Source: Candidatus Peribacteria bacterium (GTDB taxonomy: Bacteria; Patescibacteriota; Gracilibacteria; Absconditabacterales; Absconditicoccaceae). Taken from it: 64,000 nucleotides of DNA. Shown here in pieces: positions 18,146-26,480 of the stretch. A program made the position numbers and the translations under genes. Location of the stretch: contig CP060225.1 in assembly GCA_023898485.1 (NCBI GenBank), positions 937,998 to 1,001,997 of the forward strand, given 5' to 3'. The notes under the pieces were generated by a model, which saw only the letters and a program-made list of their open reading frames with translations, was not told where the DNA came from and searched no databases. How positions within the stretch are numbered: the first letter of the stretch is position 1; every line of letters starts with the position of its first letter.

Positions 18146-18595
18146 ATGTCCTGAGAGAAACATACAAATGTACCAGCTTCTTATTTGGTTTTATTAAGAG
18201 ATAATAAGGTACTTTTGTTAAGGCGCTTTAATACTGGGTATGAGGATGGAAATTATTCTCTTATTGCGTGACATGTGGATCCGTGAGAGACTTTTACTCA
18301 AGCCATTATTAGAGAAGCAGAGGAAGAGGCGTGAATTTCCTTACGGCCTGAGGATCTGAGAGTGGTTCATGTGATGCATAGAGATTCTTGACAATCTTTG
18401 GATAATGAAAGAGTGGATGTTTTCTTTACTATAGAAAAATGGGATGGTGAAATTGTAAATAAAGAACCCCATAAGTGTGATGATTTATCGTGGTTCGATT
18501 TATGAGATATTCCAGATAATACTATACCCTATATTAAGCAAGCCCTTGAAGCAATACACAATAAGAATTTTTATAGTGAGTATGGTCGACATTAA
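18146..18595 (+). CDS. Nudix hydrolase (MutT-like)
   Basis: A 149-residue nucleoside-diphosphate-X hydrolase. The Nudix box reads AGHVDPGETFTQAI then IREAEEEAGI, matching GX5EX7REUXEEXGU exactly, with all three box glycines (GHV, PGE, AGI) encoded by TGA. The N-terminus (VPASYLVLLRDNKVLLLRRF) and EKWDGEIVNKEPHKCDDLSWF are typical of MutT/YjhB-type proteins. The gene is invisible under the standard code. It lies between nrdB and nrdA, so cleansing of the dNTP pool is a reasonable role (inference). Confidence 0.93.
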
Positions 18596-18648
18596 TTCAT
18601 TTCACTATTATTTCACAACTTTTTTACTATCGTTTCACTATTGTATCT

Positions 18649-20328
18649 ATGGCATTTGATTGGTTGAATGAGCATTCACAAACATTCTTAGAGAGAGGGT
18701 ATCTACTCCCTGGACAAACGGTCCAAGAGCGTGTCCGTCAGATCACGGACAAGGCAGAGAAAATCTTAGGAAAAGAAGGATTTTCTGACAAGATGTATGA
18801 CTATATGTCACGTGGTCGGTATGCGTTCTCGACTCCGGTCTGGACGAATTTCGCGTCAGAGAGAGGTCTTCCTATCTCGTGTTTTGGGTCATATATCGCT
18901 GATGATATGGGATCGATCATGTATACGCAGGCAGAAGTCGGTATCATGTCCAAACTCGGTGGTGGTACGTCTGCATATTTCTGAGCACTTCGTGAGCGTG
19001 GCGCTCCGATCAAGGATAATGGTCACTCATCTGGGTCAGTGCATTTTATGCAGCTCTTCGAGACACTGATCAGTGTGGTGAGTCAGGGATCGACGAGACG
19101 TGGACACTTGGCTCCATATTTGCCGCTCGAGCATCCTGATGCAGACGAATTTCTCAACATCGGTACCGAAGGTAATCCTATCCAAAAACTCACTCATGGT
19201 GTCACCGTCGGTGATGAGTGGTTGCAGTCTATGGTCGATGGCGATGAAGACAAAAGAAAACTCTGGGCCAAAGTCATCCAAAGAAGAGGTGAGATGGGCT
19301 ATCCCTATATTATGTTCTCTGACAATGCGAATAATGGTACGGTCGATGTGTACAAAGATAAGGGTCTCAAGATTTATGCATCCAACATGTGTTCTGAAAT
19401 CATGCTTCCGTCCAAGGAAGACTGGTCATTCGTTTGCTGTCTGTCGTCTATGAACCTGGCTCACTATGATGAGTGGAAAGATACGGATGCGGTTGAGGTG
19501 ATGACATATTTCCTCGATGCGGTGATGCAAGAGTTTATTGATAAGTTAGAAGCATATAGAGATAGTGATGATCTGAGCGATCAGCAGACATTCGAGTTTA
19601 TGAAAAGAACTCATGAGTTTGCTATCCAAAACAGAGCACTCGGTCTCGGTGCACTTGGATGGCATTCGTACCTCCAATCACATATGATACCGTATGAGAG
19701 TCAGGAAGCGATGCTTCTCAACCAACAAATCTTCCAACAGATCAATGAGCAAGCATATGCTGCGTCTGCGAAAATGGCAGAGGAATACGGTGAGCCAGAA
19801 CTTCTGACTGGATATGGCAGAAGAAATACCACGCTCATGGCGATCGCTCCGAATACGTCATCAGCGTTTATCCTCGGGCAAGTCTCGCAGGGTATCGAGC
19901 CTGTCTGGTCCAACTACTATGTCAAAGACGTCGCCAAGGCAAAGGTTTCTATCAAGAATAAATATCTCGAAAAACTCCTCGCAGACAAGGGTCAGGATAC
20001 GAGAGAGGTTCGACAGAAGATCCGTGATCACGATGGGTCTGTGCAACATTTAGACTTCCTCACCGATGAGGAGAAAGAAGTGTTCAAAACATTCTCTGAA
20101 ATCAATCAGTTCGTCGTGATCGATCAGGCTGCTGATAGACAGAAATACATCGACCAAGGTCAATCGCTCAATGTGATGGTCCACCCCAATACCCCTGTCA
20201 AAGATATCAACAATCTCTATCTCGATGCGTGGAAGCAAGGGATCAAAGCACTTTATTATCAACACAGTAAGTCTGCAGCTCAACAGCTCAGTAGGAAGAT
20301 TATCAGTTGTGTGGGGTGTGAGGGGTAG
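18649..20328 (+). CDS. nrdA: Ribonucleotide reductase large subunit (R1) without ATP-cone
   Basis: A 559-residue catalytic subunit that reduces ribonucleotides. Landmarks include FSTPVWTNFASERGLPISCFGSY (first redox Cys), GGGTSAYFGALRERG (TGA Gly), NMCSEIMLP (active Cys and Glu of the NxCxE motif), APNTSSAFILGQVSQGIEP, LYYQHSKSA with the radical-transfer tyrosines, and a C-terminal SCVGCEG redox pair. It is shorter than standard R1 and lacks the N-terminal ATP-cone. It works with the R2 encoded upstream. Confidence 0.95.
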
Positions 20329-20383
20329 AAGGGTAAATAGTATAAAAGTGTAAGAAGAGTAAAAAGTAATGAAACAATGGAAA

Positions 20384-20413
20384 GGTCGCTGGCTATAGAG
20401 CTGGTGATCTTTT
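20384..20413 (+). terminator. Terminator after nrdA
   Basis: GGTCGCTGGC and GCTGGTGATC form a 10-bp stem with several G-T pairs, followed by TTTT. It lies directly upstream of the DUF1653 gene. Confidence 0.55.
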
Positions 20414-20433
20414 AGTTTGTTTGTATATTGTTG

Positions 20434-20694
20434 ATGGTTGTAGTATGATGAGTCTACAGACACCACAAATCGACTGTATGAGATCATCACACCTATCGTG
20501 TCATTGGTCTGGGCAAGCACTCAGAAACAGACGAAGAATTAGTAATTTATGAGCCGCTGTATGATGCTTCAGGATCGTGGCTCGGTGATCTAGATTATGC
20601 GGTGAGACCATTATATATGTGGCAAGAAGATGTCGAATGGAATGGTAAAGTAGTGAAAAGATTTACCTTGATAGATGATACTGATGTTAGATAA
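20434..20694 (+). CDS. DUF1653 domain protein
   Basis: An 86-residue DUF1653 protein: GGVYRHHKSTVGDHHTYRVI (three TGA glycines), GLGKHSETDEELVIYEPLYD, LDYAVRPLYMWQEDV and KVVKRFTLI cover the full domain. The molecular role of DUF1653 is unknown; in other genomes it is often found beside nucleotide-metabolism genes. The start ATG at 20434 is the only one after the upstream TAG. Its end overlaps the next gene (MazG-like) by 11 nt, implying coupled translation. Confidence 0.85.
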
Positions 20695-21055
20695 ACTTCT
20701 TGAACTTAATAAGTGAAGGATGGATCATCTTTTCCAGGACGGAGAGGATTGGTATACAGGAGCGACCATGTATGTGGATGAAATGCAGAAAGAAATCGTC
20801 GAGATGACGGAGGAACTCAGACCGGATAATGTTGTGTATCTGGAAGATGAACTGGGAGATATCTTACGAGACTACCTGTGTCTGTTGCGCTGACTGGAGC
20901 ATGAGAGACTGATTGATAGTGTCGAAAATGTATGGAAATGTATTTATACCAAATTTTCTGAGAGACTAGAGTGATATCCTTACCAAGATCGAGACGGTGT
21001 CAAGAAGATACAGAAAGAGAGGCTCAGACAGGAGCATGAGAGGAGATATGGATAA
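20684..21055 (+). CDS. MazG-like nucleotide pyrophosphohydrolase
   Basis: A 123-residue all-alpha NTP-PPase of the MazG/dUTPase superfamily. The metal-binding helices appear as YVDEMQKEIVEMTEEL (ExxE) and YLEDELGDILRDYLCLL (ExxD), followed by a basic C-terminus (QKERLRQEHERRYG). Three TGA codons (NKGRMD, LRGLEH and LEGYPY) are Gly. Such enzymes remove non-canonical or excess NTPs. With Nudix, DUF1653 and the reductase this forms a nucleotide-pool cluster. Confidence 0.8.
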
Positions 21056-21131
21056 ATCTTGTTTTTTTATAGATTTTATGTATAGTATATACTATATAAA
21101 TCGTTTTCATATTGTTCATTGTTTGATACAT

Positions 21132-21698
21132 ATGGTCGAATATAGCAATACTTTTGACTTGCTGCCTGCGGTAGAGAGACAACATTTATTGGATACTAGA
21201 GCTGTCCTCAATCAGACATTTATGGATATGTCTCTTGATGATCTCCAGAAGAGATTTTTTGTTGCTTCTCATCCAGAAGATTGAATATTCTTATGGGATG
21301 ATGTCTGGAAGAAAAGAGTTTGATATGTATCATTTGATATAATTAAAGATAATACCCTATTTATAAAAACCTATGGTGTATTGCCTGTGTATCAGAAGTA
21401 CTGATTCTCAACGCTTTTGTTGTGATGATTGATCTGATCGCGTGCACTTATATCTATCCAGAACCAATATTCTTGACAACCTATTACATCACTTTCTTTT
21501 TGTACAAAGCAACTAAAACCCCATATTACTGAACAGAGCTATAAATATTTTGATATTTCTGATAATACATTATCTAACCCTGATATGGATGCCATTTGGA
21601 GGAGCGTTTTTCAGAAAATACAATCTCCTCATTTGGATTTTAATAGTGGCACTGATCAAGTACATATATGAAGGTATGCACTCGATTTTGATAATTAG
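21132..21698 (+). CDS. Hypothetical protein, possibly GNAT-like
   Basis: A 188-residue protein revealed by reading several TGA codons as Gly. The middle part, LFIKTYGVLPVYQKYGFSTL then LLGGLIGSRA, resembles the acetyl-CoA-binding motif of GNAT acetyltransferases (VxPxYRxxGxGxxLL), but no full domain can be confirmed by eye. No signal peptide or membrane helix is seen. It lies 77 bp after the MazG-like gene and before gmk. Confidence 0.5.
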
Positions 21699-21787
21699 AT
21701 TTTGTTGATTTCTATGAATTGATTTGCAAACGGATCGTGTCATCTATAACCTAGGCGATATCTTTTTTTAATCTACGAAAAGTCGTT

Positions 21788-22369
21788 ATGAATCAGAAGC
21801 TTATTTTCCTCATGGGGGTATCGGGGAGTGGCAAAAATACCGTACAGCCAGGGCTACTGGCGGATGAGTCACTTCAGCTCGAGCAAGTGAATACCACCAC
21901 CACGCGTCCTCTCAGGCCGGGCGAGAATCATGGTCTGTTTTATGATTTTGTGAGTCAGGAGAGATTTGATGAGTTGATCCAGGCAGGGGATTTTATCGAG
22001 TATGCACTGGTACATGACAAATACTATTATGGTACGAGAAAATCATTGGTGCAGGATGTTTTCTCCCATCATAAAAACGTACTCAAACAGCTGGATATCC
22101 ATGGATGGGAGCAAATTGTCCACCGTCCAGAAGTGAGATCGTATGCTAGGAGTGTTTTTATGACTATTTCTGATGAGACGATCAGACAGCGCATCCTGTC
22201 CAGAGATGAGACGATAGCAGAAGAGGAGATCCAGCGTAGACTCATGAGTGCACATTATGAGAGACAGAAGGCTACTGAGCTTTGTGATGTCGTGATTGAT
22301 GTGGAGGATATGACGCCTGAGGAACAATGCCACAGACTAAAAGATCTTATTGTCGGGTTGTTGTGATAA
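21788..22369 (+). CDS. gmk: Guanylate kinase-like protein
   Basis: A 193-residue P-loop kinase of the guanylate kinase family, which phosphorylates (d)GMP. The P-loop is GVSGSGKNTV; TTTTRPLRPGENHGLFYDFV is the GMP-binding region; FIEYALVHDKYYYGTRKS corresponds to the usual EYxxVHGNYYGT segment. The lid and C-terminal helix follow. The frame ends LLG with TGA immediately followed by TAA, so the true stop is TAA at 22367 and the protein is one residue longer than under the standard code. Ser-Gly-Lys-Asn in place of Ser-Gly-Lys-Ser in the P-loop is unusual. Confidence 0.85.
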
Positions 22370-22428
22370 ATATCTGATTAATAGATTCTCAAAAAGAAAA
22401 AAACACTCTCAAGGAGGTTTTTATCAAT

Positions 22429-22501
22429 TGGGTGATCTGGGACTCGAACCCAGGACCAGCGGCTTAAAAGGCCGTTGCTCTACCGACTGAGCTAATCACC
22501 C
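22429..22501 (-). tRNA. trnK: tRNA-Lys (anticodon UUU)
   Basis: A 73-nt cloverleaf on the minus strand. The acceptor stem is GGGTGAT/ATCACCC with discriminator A, the D arm contains AGCTCAGTCGGTAGAGC, the anticodon stem-loop is CGGCCTTTTAAGCCG with anticodon TTT, and the T arm contains GGTTCGAGTCC. CCA is not encoded. Confidence 0.96.
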
Positions 22502-22545
22502 ATGGAGAGCGCTTAATCGTTAAACGTTTAAACGCTTAATTGTTT

Positions 22546-22740
22546 TTATGCTGCTATAAATCCTTTCATCTTTTTGTATGCTTTGGATGAGATTTTGACA
22601 GTAACTACTGAACCATCTTCAAGTCTGACCTTCTTTTTGAGAAGATTGGGTCTGAATGTTCTTTTGGTTGCTCTCATAGAGTGAGATCTATTGTTACCGG
22701 TTTGTGTTTTTTTACCGGTAAATCGACATACGTTTGGCAT
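22546..22740 (-). CDS. rpmB: 50S ribosomal protein bL28
   Basis: A 64-residue basic protein: MPNVCRFTGKKTQTGNNRSH, SMRATKRTFRPNLLKKKVRL and KISSKAYKKMKG match bL28 over its full length. It is a structural component of the large subunit. No TGA codon is used, as with the other ribosomal genes here. It is the last gene of the minus-strand ribosomal cluster, just upstream of tRNA-Lys in transcription order. Confidence 0.95.
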   Translation of the reverse strand: MPNVCRFTGKKTQTGNNRSHSMRATKRTFRPNLLKKKVRLEDGSVVTVKISSKAYKKMKGFIAA

Positions 22741-22779
22741 AATAGGATGGGGTAGTGATATGAAAAAAGTATATGAGAA

Positions 22780-23394
22780 TTATTCTGTTGCTTCTGTATT
22801 AGTTTCTGCTTCTGTTTCAGTAGCTTCTTCTTCGTCTGTAACGCCACCCTTAGCGACCGCCACTCTTGCTACCGCTAGCTCTCCGTCATCGAGGATAGTC
22901 ACACCCTTTGGAACTATGAGATCTTTGACGTAGATGATATCATCCTCGTTCTCCATAACAGAGATGTCTACTTTGATATCGTGTGGGAGATCTTTTGGTT
23001 TTGCTTTGATCTCGACACTGTCTTTGATCTGCTGGATTCTGATCTCTGTCGATGTGATGACAGGAGCTTTTCCTTGCAAGATCAATGTCACTTCTGCGTG
23101 GATCTCTTCACCTGCTTTGACACCGATAAAGTCTACGTGAGTGACTTCATGTGTGACAGGATTGATCTGAAGATCATGGATAAGAACATCGTGATCTATA
23201 CCATCACCCTTCAGTTCAATAACGGTAGATTTCCCCCCTTCCTTATATGTTCTGACAAAATCTTGTCTTCTACACTGTACAGTGATAGGGTGATCCATAT
23301 GTTTTGCGTAGATGATTCCTGGCAAGATATCTTCTTTTCTCAATTTTACCAATTCCTTACCTTTTGCAGTGCGTTGTTGGACAGCTAATTTCAT
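22780..23394 (-). CDS. rplY: 50S ribosomal protein bL25 (CTC/TL5 form)
   Basis: A 204-residue 5S rRNA-binding protein. The N-terminal L25 domain (RTAKGKELVKLRKEDILPGI; DVLIHDLQINPVTHEVTHVDF) is followed by the TL5 C-terminal beta domain (PVITSTEIRIQQIKDSVEI; LPHDIKVDISVMENEDDIIY) and an acidic tail (DEEEATETEAETNTEATE). The length is that of the general-stress CTC type. No TGA codon is used. Confidence 0.93.
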   Translation of the reverse strand: MKLAVQQRTAKGKELVKLRKEDILPGIIYAKHMDHPITVQCRRQDFVRTYKEGGKSTVIELKGDGIDHDVLIHDLQINPVTHEVTHVDFIGVKAGEEIHAEVTLILQGKAPVITSTEIRIQQIKDSVEIKAKPKDLPHDIKVDISVMENEDDIIYVKDLIVPKGVTILDDGELAVARVAVAKGGVTDEEEATETEAETNTEATE

Positions 23395-23431
23395 GATTAC
23401 TGATCCGTCTTAGGCGATATAAAGTGATATA

Positions 23432-23878
23432 TTATTCTTCTGTAGTGGTTTCTTCTTGTGTAGTAGGTGCTGCTGCCTTTTTGGTAGCGATAGTAGCAGC
23501 ATAGAGATCGGTATTTCTCTGTTCTGGTTTGATGATGCTCTTGAGTTTCGCGGCTCTTTTACCGACCTTATCTCTGAGATGATAGAGTTTTGATTTTCTG
23601 GTCTTATTTTGATCTACTAAGAGGACTTTTTCGAACTTATCGAAAGAGAGTGGATAGATTTTCTCTACGATGGTACGTGCCACTTCACCTCTGACGAGGA
23701 ATGTGCCGTCTGGTTGGTTTGGTTTTTTGACTCTCAAGACAGTGCCTTTGAATTTCCAGATTCTCTGGTTGTTACCATCACCTACTTTTTCGTGGATTTC
23801 CAAAACCATACCTGGTTTGACAGGGAGGACGTGATATCCTTTTTCAGTGAAAATATGTTGCAATCTCGTGGTATTCAT
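23432..23878 (-). CDS. rplS: 50S ribosomal protein bL19
   Basis: A 148-residue bL19: PGMVLEIHEKVGDGNNQRIW, KFKGTVLRVKK and GVARTIVEKIYPLS-like segment (here GEVARTIVEKIYPLSFDKFE), then KSKLYHLRDKVGKRAAKLK. It lies at the interface of the two ribosomal subunits. A Thr/Glu-rich C-terminal extension (about 35 residues) exceeds the usual length of ~115. No TGA codon is used. Confidence 0.94.
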   Translation of the reverse strand: MNTTRLQHIFTEKGYHVLPVKPGMVLEIHEKVGDGNNQRIWKFKGTVLRVKKPNQPDGTFLVRGEVARTIVEKIYPLSFDKFEKVLLVDQNKTRKSKLYHLRDKVGKRAAKLKSIIKPEQRNTDLYAATIATKKAAAPTTQEETTTEE

Positions 23879-23922
23879 GCGAATAACGACGTATAAGGTA
23901 AATCAAGAATACAGATCAGACT

Positions 23923-24108
23923 CTATGCTGTTTCTGCTTGTTTGTCTGCGATTTTTTGAATCACTTGTTGTTGGCGATTCATAATTTTCGCTTTCCATTT
24001 TTTCTGCTGTTCGATACCTCTTCTGATGTCGAGGATCACTACTTTTTCTACTCTCGTAAGCGCTTTGTTAAGCTTTTTCTTACCATTACTTTTCAATTTT
24101 TTACCCAT
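23923..24108 (-). CDS. Small basic protein in the ribosomal cluster, unknown
   Basis: A 61-residue, very basic helical protein (MGKKLKSNGKKKLNKAL; VVILDIRRGIEQQKKWKAKI) between the genes for bL19 and a bS20-like protein. Its charge, size and place suggest a ribosome-associated or RNA-binding protein, perhaps a diverged small-subunit protein, but no family is recognised. No TGA codon is used, consistent with high expression. Confidence 0.65.
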   Translation of the reverse strand: MGKKLKSNGKKKLNKALTRVEKVVILDIRRGIEQQKKWKAKIMNRQQQVIQKIADKQAETA

Positions 24109-24140
24109 TATTTCTGAAGGTGAGCGAATAAATTAGCATA

Positions 24141-24383
24141 TCATCTAGCTTCCATCTTTTTCTCAATCATAGCGAATGTGATACCATGTTTGCTCATTTT
24201 GCGAGCGAGTTTTTGTTTTGCATCGATGATCCATGCAGTTTCACCTTGTTTTTCTTGTTTGCGAGCGAGCATGATAGCATGATCTACGATTTTTTCGTGT
24301 TTTCTGCCTGACTTAGCTTTGTTATGTACGGTAAGCCTTTGAGCGATGTGCTTCTTTTTGCTTCCTGATCTAAATCTAACCAT
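24141..24383 (-). CDS. rpsT: Probable 30S ribosomal protein bS20
   Basis: An 80-residue basic helical protein. The pattern of a basic N-terminus (MVRFRSGSKKKHIAQRLTVH), NKAKSGRKHEKIVDHAI, QKLARKMSKHGITFAMIEKK follows the three-helix bS20 layout including the late (S/A)KHGIT turn, but identity is low by eye. It lies within the S12-S7-L19 cluster. It could instead be another small basic ribosomal protein. No TGA codon is used. Confidence 0.55.
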   Translation of the reverse strand: MVRFRSGSKKKHIAQRLTVHNKAKSGRKHEKIVDHAIMLARKQEKQGETAWIIDAKQKLARKMSKHGITFAMIEKKMEAR

Positions 24384-24440
24384 GAATATGAAAGGGGTAA
24401 GTAGTGTAAATAGAATAAGTAGTGTAAATAGCTTTTTTCG

Positions 24441-24908
24441 CTATTTCACGTATTTGGCCATGTATGCGTATGCTTTGTTAGCTTCAGCCATCTTGTGAGC
24501 TTCTTCCTTTTTCTTGACAGCGTTACCTTGTTCTGCGTATGCAGCCATGATTTCTTCTGCGAGGTTCATAGCCATACTACCTTTTTTGTTTCTGGCAGCA
24601 TCGAGCATCCATTTACATGCGAAGAAGAGCTTTTTGTTCTGTTTCACTTCCAATGGTACTTGGTATACTGCACCTCCTACTCTTTTGGATTTGACCATAA
24701 CAGATGGTGCAGCGTTTTCGATAGCTCCTTCGACGACTACTTGAGGGTTCATGTGACCTTGTTTTTTGATCTCTGCAAGCATCTGGCGATAGATATTTCT
24801 CGCTACATTCTTTTTGCCATCTTTCATAATGTAATTGATGAATTTTTCAGCAGTAGCAGTACTATTGGTATACACCGTAAGTGTTTGCTTCTTGTATGAT
24901 GAACCCAT
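24441..24908 (-). CDS. rpsG: 30S ribosomal protein uS7
   Basis: A 155-residue primary 16S rRNA-binding protein: VYTNSTATAEKFINYIMKDG, EGAIENAAPSVMVKSKRVGG, AVYQVPLEV and the C-terminal AYAEQGNAVKKKEEAHKMAE region are all recognisable. It is directly downstream of rpsL, the usual order; the expected fusA/tuf genes do not follow. No TGA codon is used. Confidence 0.95.
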   Translation of the reverse strand: MGSSYKKQTLTVYTNSTATAEKFINYIMKDGKKNVARNIYRQMLAEIKKQGHMNPQVVVEGAIENAAPSVMVKSKRVGGAVYQVPLEVKQNKKLFFACKWMLDAARNKKGSMAMNLAEEIMAAYAEQGNAVKKKEEAHKMAEANKAYAYMAKYVK

Positions 24909-24946
24909 GAGATTATGTACTATATGTTATATAAAGGAAAAAGTTA

Positions 24947-25366
24947 TTATTTATTCTTTGGTCTCTTGGTACCGTAGAGTGAGCGTCCCTGTCTTCTATC
25001 GTCGACAGGGTTAGCATCGTATTTTCCTCTGACGATGTGATATTTCACACCCGGAAGATCTTTTACTCTTCCACCTTCGATCATGACAACTGAGTGCTCT
25101 TGGAGTTTGTGTTTCTCACCTGGGATGTATGCCCATACTTCTTGTCCGTTGGAGAGTCTGACTCTGGCCACTTTACGCTGAGCAGAGTTAGGCTTTTTGG
25201 GAGTGTGTACAGTCACTTTGAGACATACACCTCTTTTGAACGGAGCAGAGAGATCTACCTTTTTGTTGTGCTTGAGTTTGTTGACTTGGTATTGGAGTGC
25301 AGGAGCTTTAGACTTTTTGGTCTTAGAACTTCTTCCCTTTTTTACCAATTGGTTAATGGTTGGCAT
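24947..25366 (-). CDS. rpsL: 30S ribosomal protein uS12
   Basis: A 139-residue decoding-centre protein starting MPTINQLVKKGRSSKTKKS. It has KRGVCLKVTVHTPKKPNSAQRKVARVRL (in shorter pieces CLKVTVHTPKKPNSA and RKVARVRLSNG), EHSVVMIEGGRVKDLPGVKY and HIVRGKYD. The ATG at 25366 is chosen over one five codons upstream because it gives the conserved N-terminus. It is the first gene of the ribosomal cluster. No TGA codon is used. Confidence 0.96.
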   Translation of the reverse strand: MPTINQLVKKGRSSKTKKSKAPALQYQVNKLKHNKKVDLSAPFKRGVCLKVTVHTPKKPNSAQRKVARVRLSNGQEVWAYIPGEKHKLQEHSVVMIEGGRVKDLPGVKYHIVRGKYDANPVDDRRQGRSLYGTKRPKNK

Positions 25367-25705
25367 AAGAAATATTTTCAATTACACTATAAATCTACAA
25401 TACAATCTCTTGTATGTTTTCGAAGGTAGTCTCAGCATGAAACCGACTAGTATAAGCGCGTTCGTTGGAACTCGTACGTGCTTGGGTGTCGGGCGACTGG
25501 GTGCGAATATAGAGAACTCAGATAGGAATGCAAGACTTTTGTCAGACTTTTTTGATGTTTGTGCTAGGTGATGGTTGGCGGAGAGGTTTTGATCAACGTT
25601 TCGGGCTGATCCGAGGTTGTGACCCTAAGGGAGCAATTTTGGATAGTCCGTGTTGTCGGAGCCGAAGGCCGAGCGACCTTAGGAGCGAGAGTTTGTTTAG
25701 AATAC
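25367..25705. other. Intergenic region upstream of the ribosomal cluster
   Basis: About 340 bp that should contain the promoter for rpsL (minus). The middle is locally G/C-rich with GAGCGA-type motifs, palindromic pieces such as CCCTAAGGG, and a TTTTGATCAA box (25587-25596) that recurs beyond cutA. No coding frame is supported. Confidence 0.45.
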
Positions 25706-26014
25706 TTAAATCGCTTCCTTATTTATCCACGACTCATACTCGTCATTTGCTTCAACAGACATTTTTATTATACATGGTGTTTCATATGGATGAATTTTCA
25801 TAATCTCACTTTTAACTTTTTCCCAATTTTCGTTTTTCGTTTTTAAAAGAGAAACTATTTCATCTGAACTTTCAATATTTCCTTTCCACCAATAAGAACT
25901 TTTGATCGGGAAAAAGTTTACACAAGCTATTGATTTTTGTTGAAGCAAATGCGAAGAAACCTTTTCTGCCTCTTCCATGTTTTTATGTGTTACATAGATT
26001 GCGATAAATGACAT
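25706..26014 (-). CDS. cutA: Divalent-cation tolerance protein CutA
   Basis: A 102-residue trimeric PII-like protein: MSFIAIYVTHKNMEEAEKVS, SIACVNFFPIKSSYWWKGNI, DEIVSLLKTK, and HPYETPCIIKMSVEANDEY cover the whole family signature. The role in metal tolerance or signalling is uncertain in general. The ATG at 26014 gives the standard N-terminus. The gene is A/T-rich, has no TGA codon, and is flanked by G/C-rich repeat-laden spacers, so it looks acquired. Confidence 0.93.
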   Translation of the reverse strand: MSFIAIYVTHKNMEEAEKVSSHLLQQKSIACVNFFPIKSSYWWKGNIESSDEIVSLLKTKNENWEKVKSEIMKIHPYETPCIIKMSVEANDEYESWINKEAI

Positions 26015-26059
26015 AATCAAAATGTTACGATTTAAATATTTTTCTAAACAAATTTTCGA

Positions 26060-26267
26060 CAATTGGCCGGCGGATCATCCGTCGTTGCTTCGAGTGTAGC
26101 GAAGCGAAATGAGAAAGCAATGTCGGATATCTGTTTGTTGAACGAAGTCGCGGAGCGATGGAGTGAGACAAACCGAAGCGCCGGCCAATTGATCAAAAGC
26201 GCGGAGCGGAAACGAAGCGACCGAAGGGAGAGCGAAGCGATCTTCGGAGCGGAGCGATTTTGATCAA
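26060..26267. repeat. Complex inverted repeats with AGCGAAGCGA motifs
   Basis: CAATTGGCCGGCG (26060-26072) pairs perfectly with CGCCGGCCAATTG (26179-26191). TTGATCAAAA (26189-26198) pairs with TTTTGATCAA (26258-26267), which also recurs at 25587. The spacers repeat GAGCGA/GAAGCG motifs. It could be a remnant of a mobile element or a strong structured transcript upstream of cutA. Confidence 0.6.
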
Positions 26268-26416
26268 CTAAACTTTATACGAAATAGAATAGAGAAATTG
26301 CAGTGTTATACAAGCAAAAAGTATGATTCTACTAAATTTATTCCATATATGTATGTAATGCGAACTATTACTTCCGATAGTGCGCGATATTCTGTATATA
26401 AAGTGAATTATTTGCA

Positions 26417-26462
26417 CTACTCCCCACTCAGGCTATGACTGGTTGCGATCAGGTGGCGGTAT
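26417..26462 (-). pseudogene. Remnant of the flippase 3' end
   Basis: This stretch copies the last codons of the flippase gene at 27428-27474 (minus-strand reading YRHLIATSHSLSGE then TAG, versus YRPLITTSHSLSGEEK in the intact gene). Only the 3' end is present, so it is a duplicated fragment on the far side of the Fic gene. Confidence 0.6.
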
Positions 26463-26480
26463 TTTTGGCAAAAATAGTGG

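Noticed and set aside
26060..26267. Insertion sequence upstream of cutA
   Set aside because: Terminal-like inverted repeats exist, but no transposase frame lies between them.
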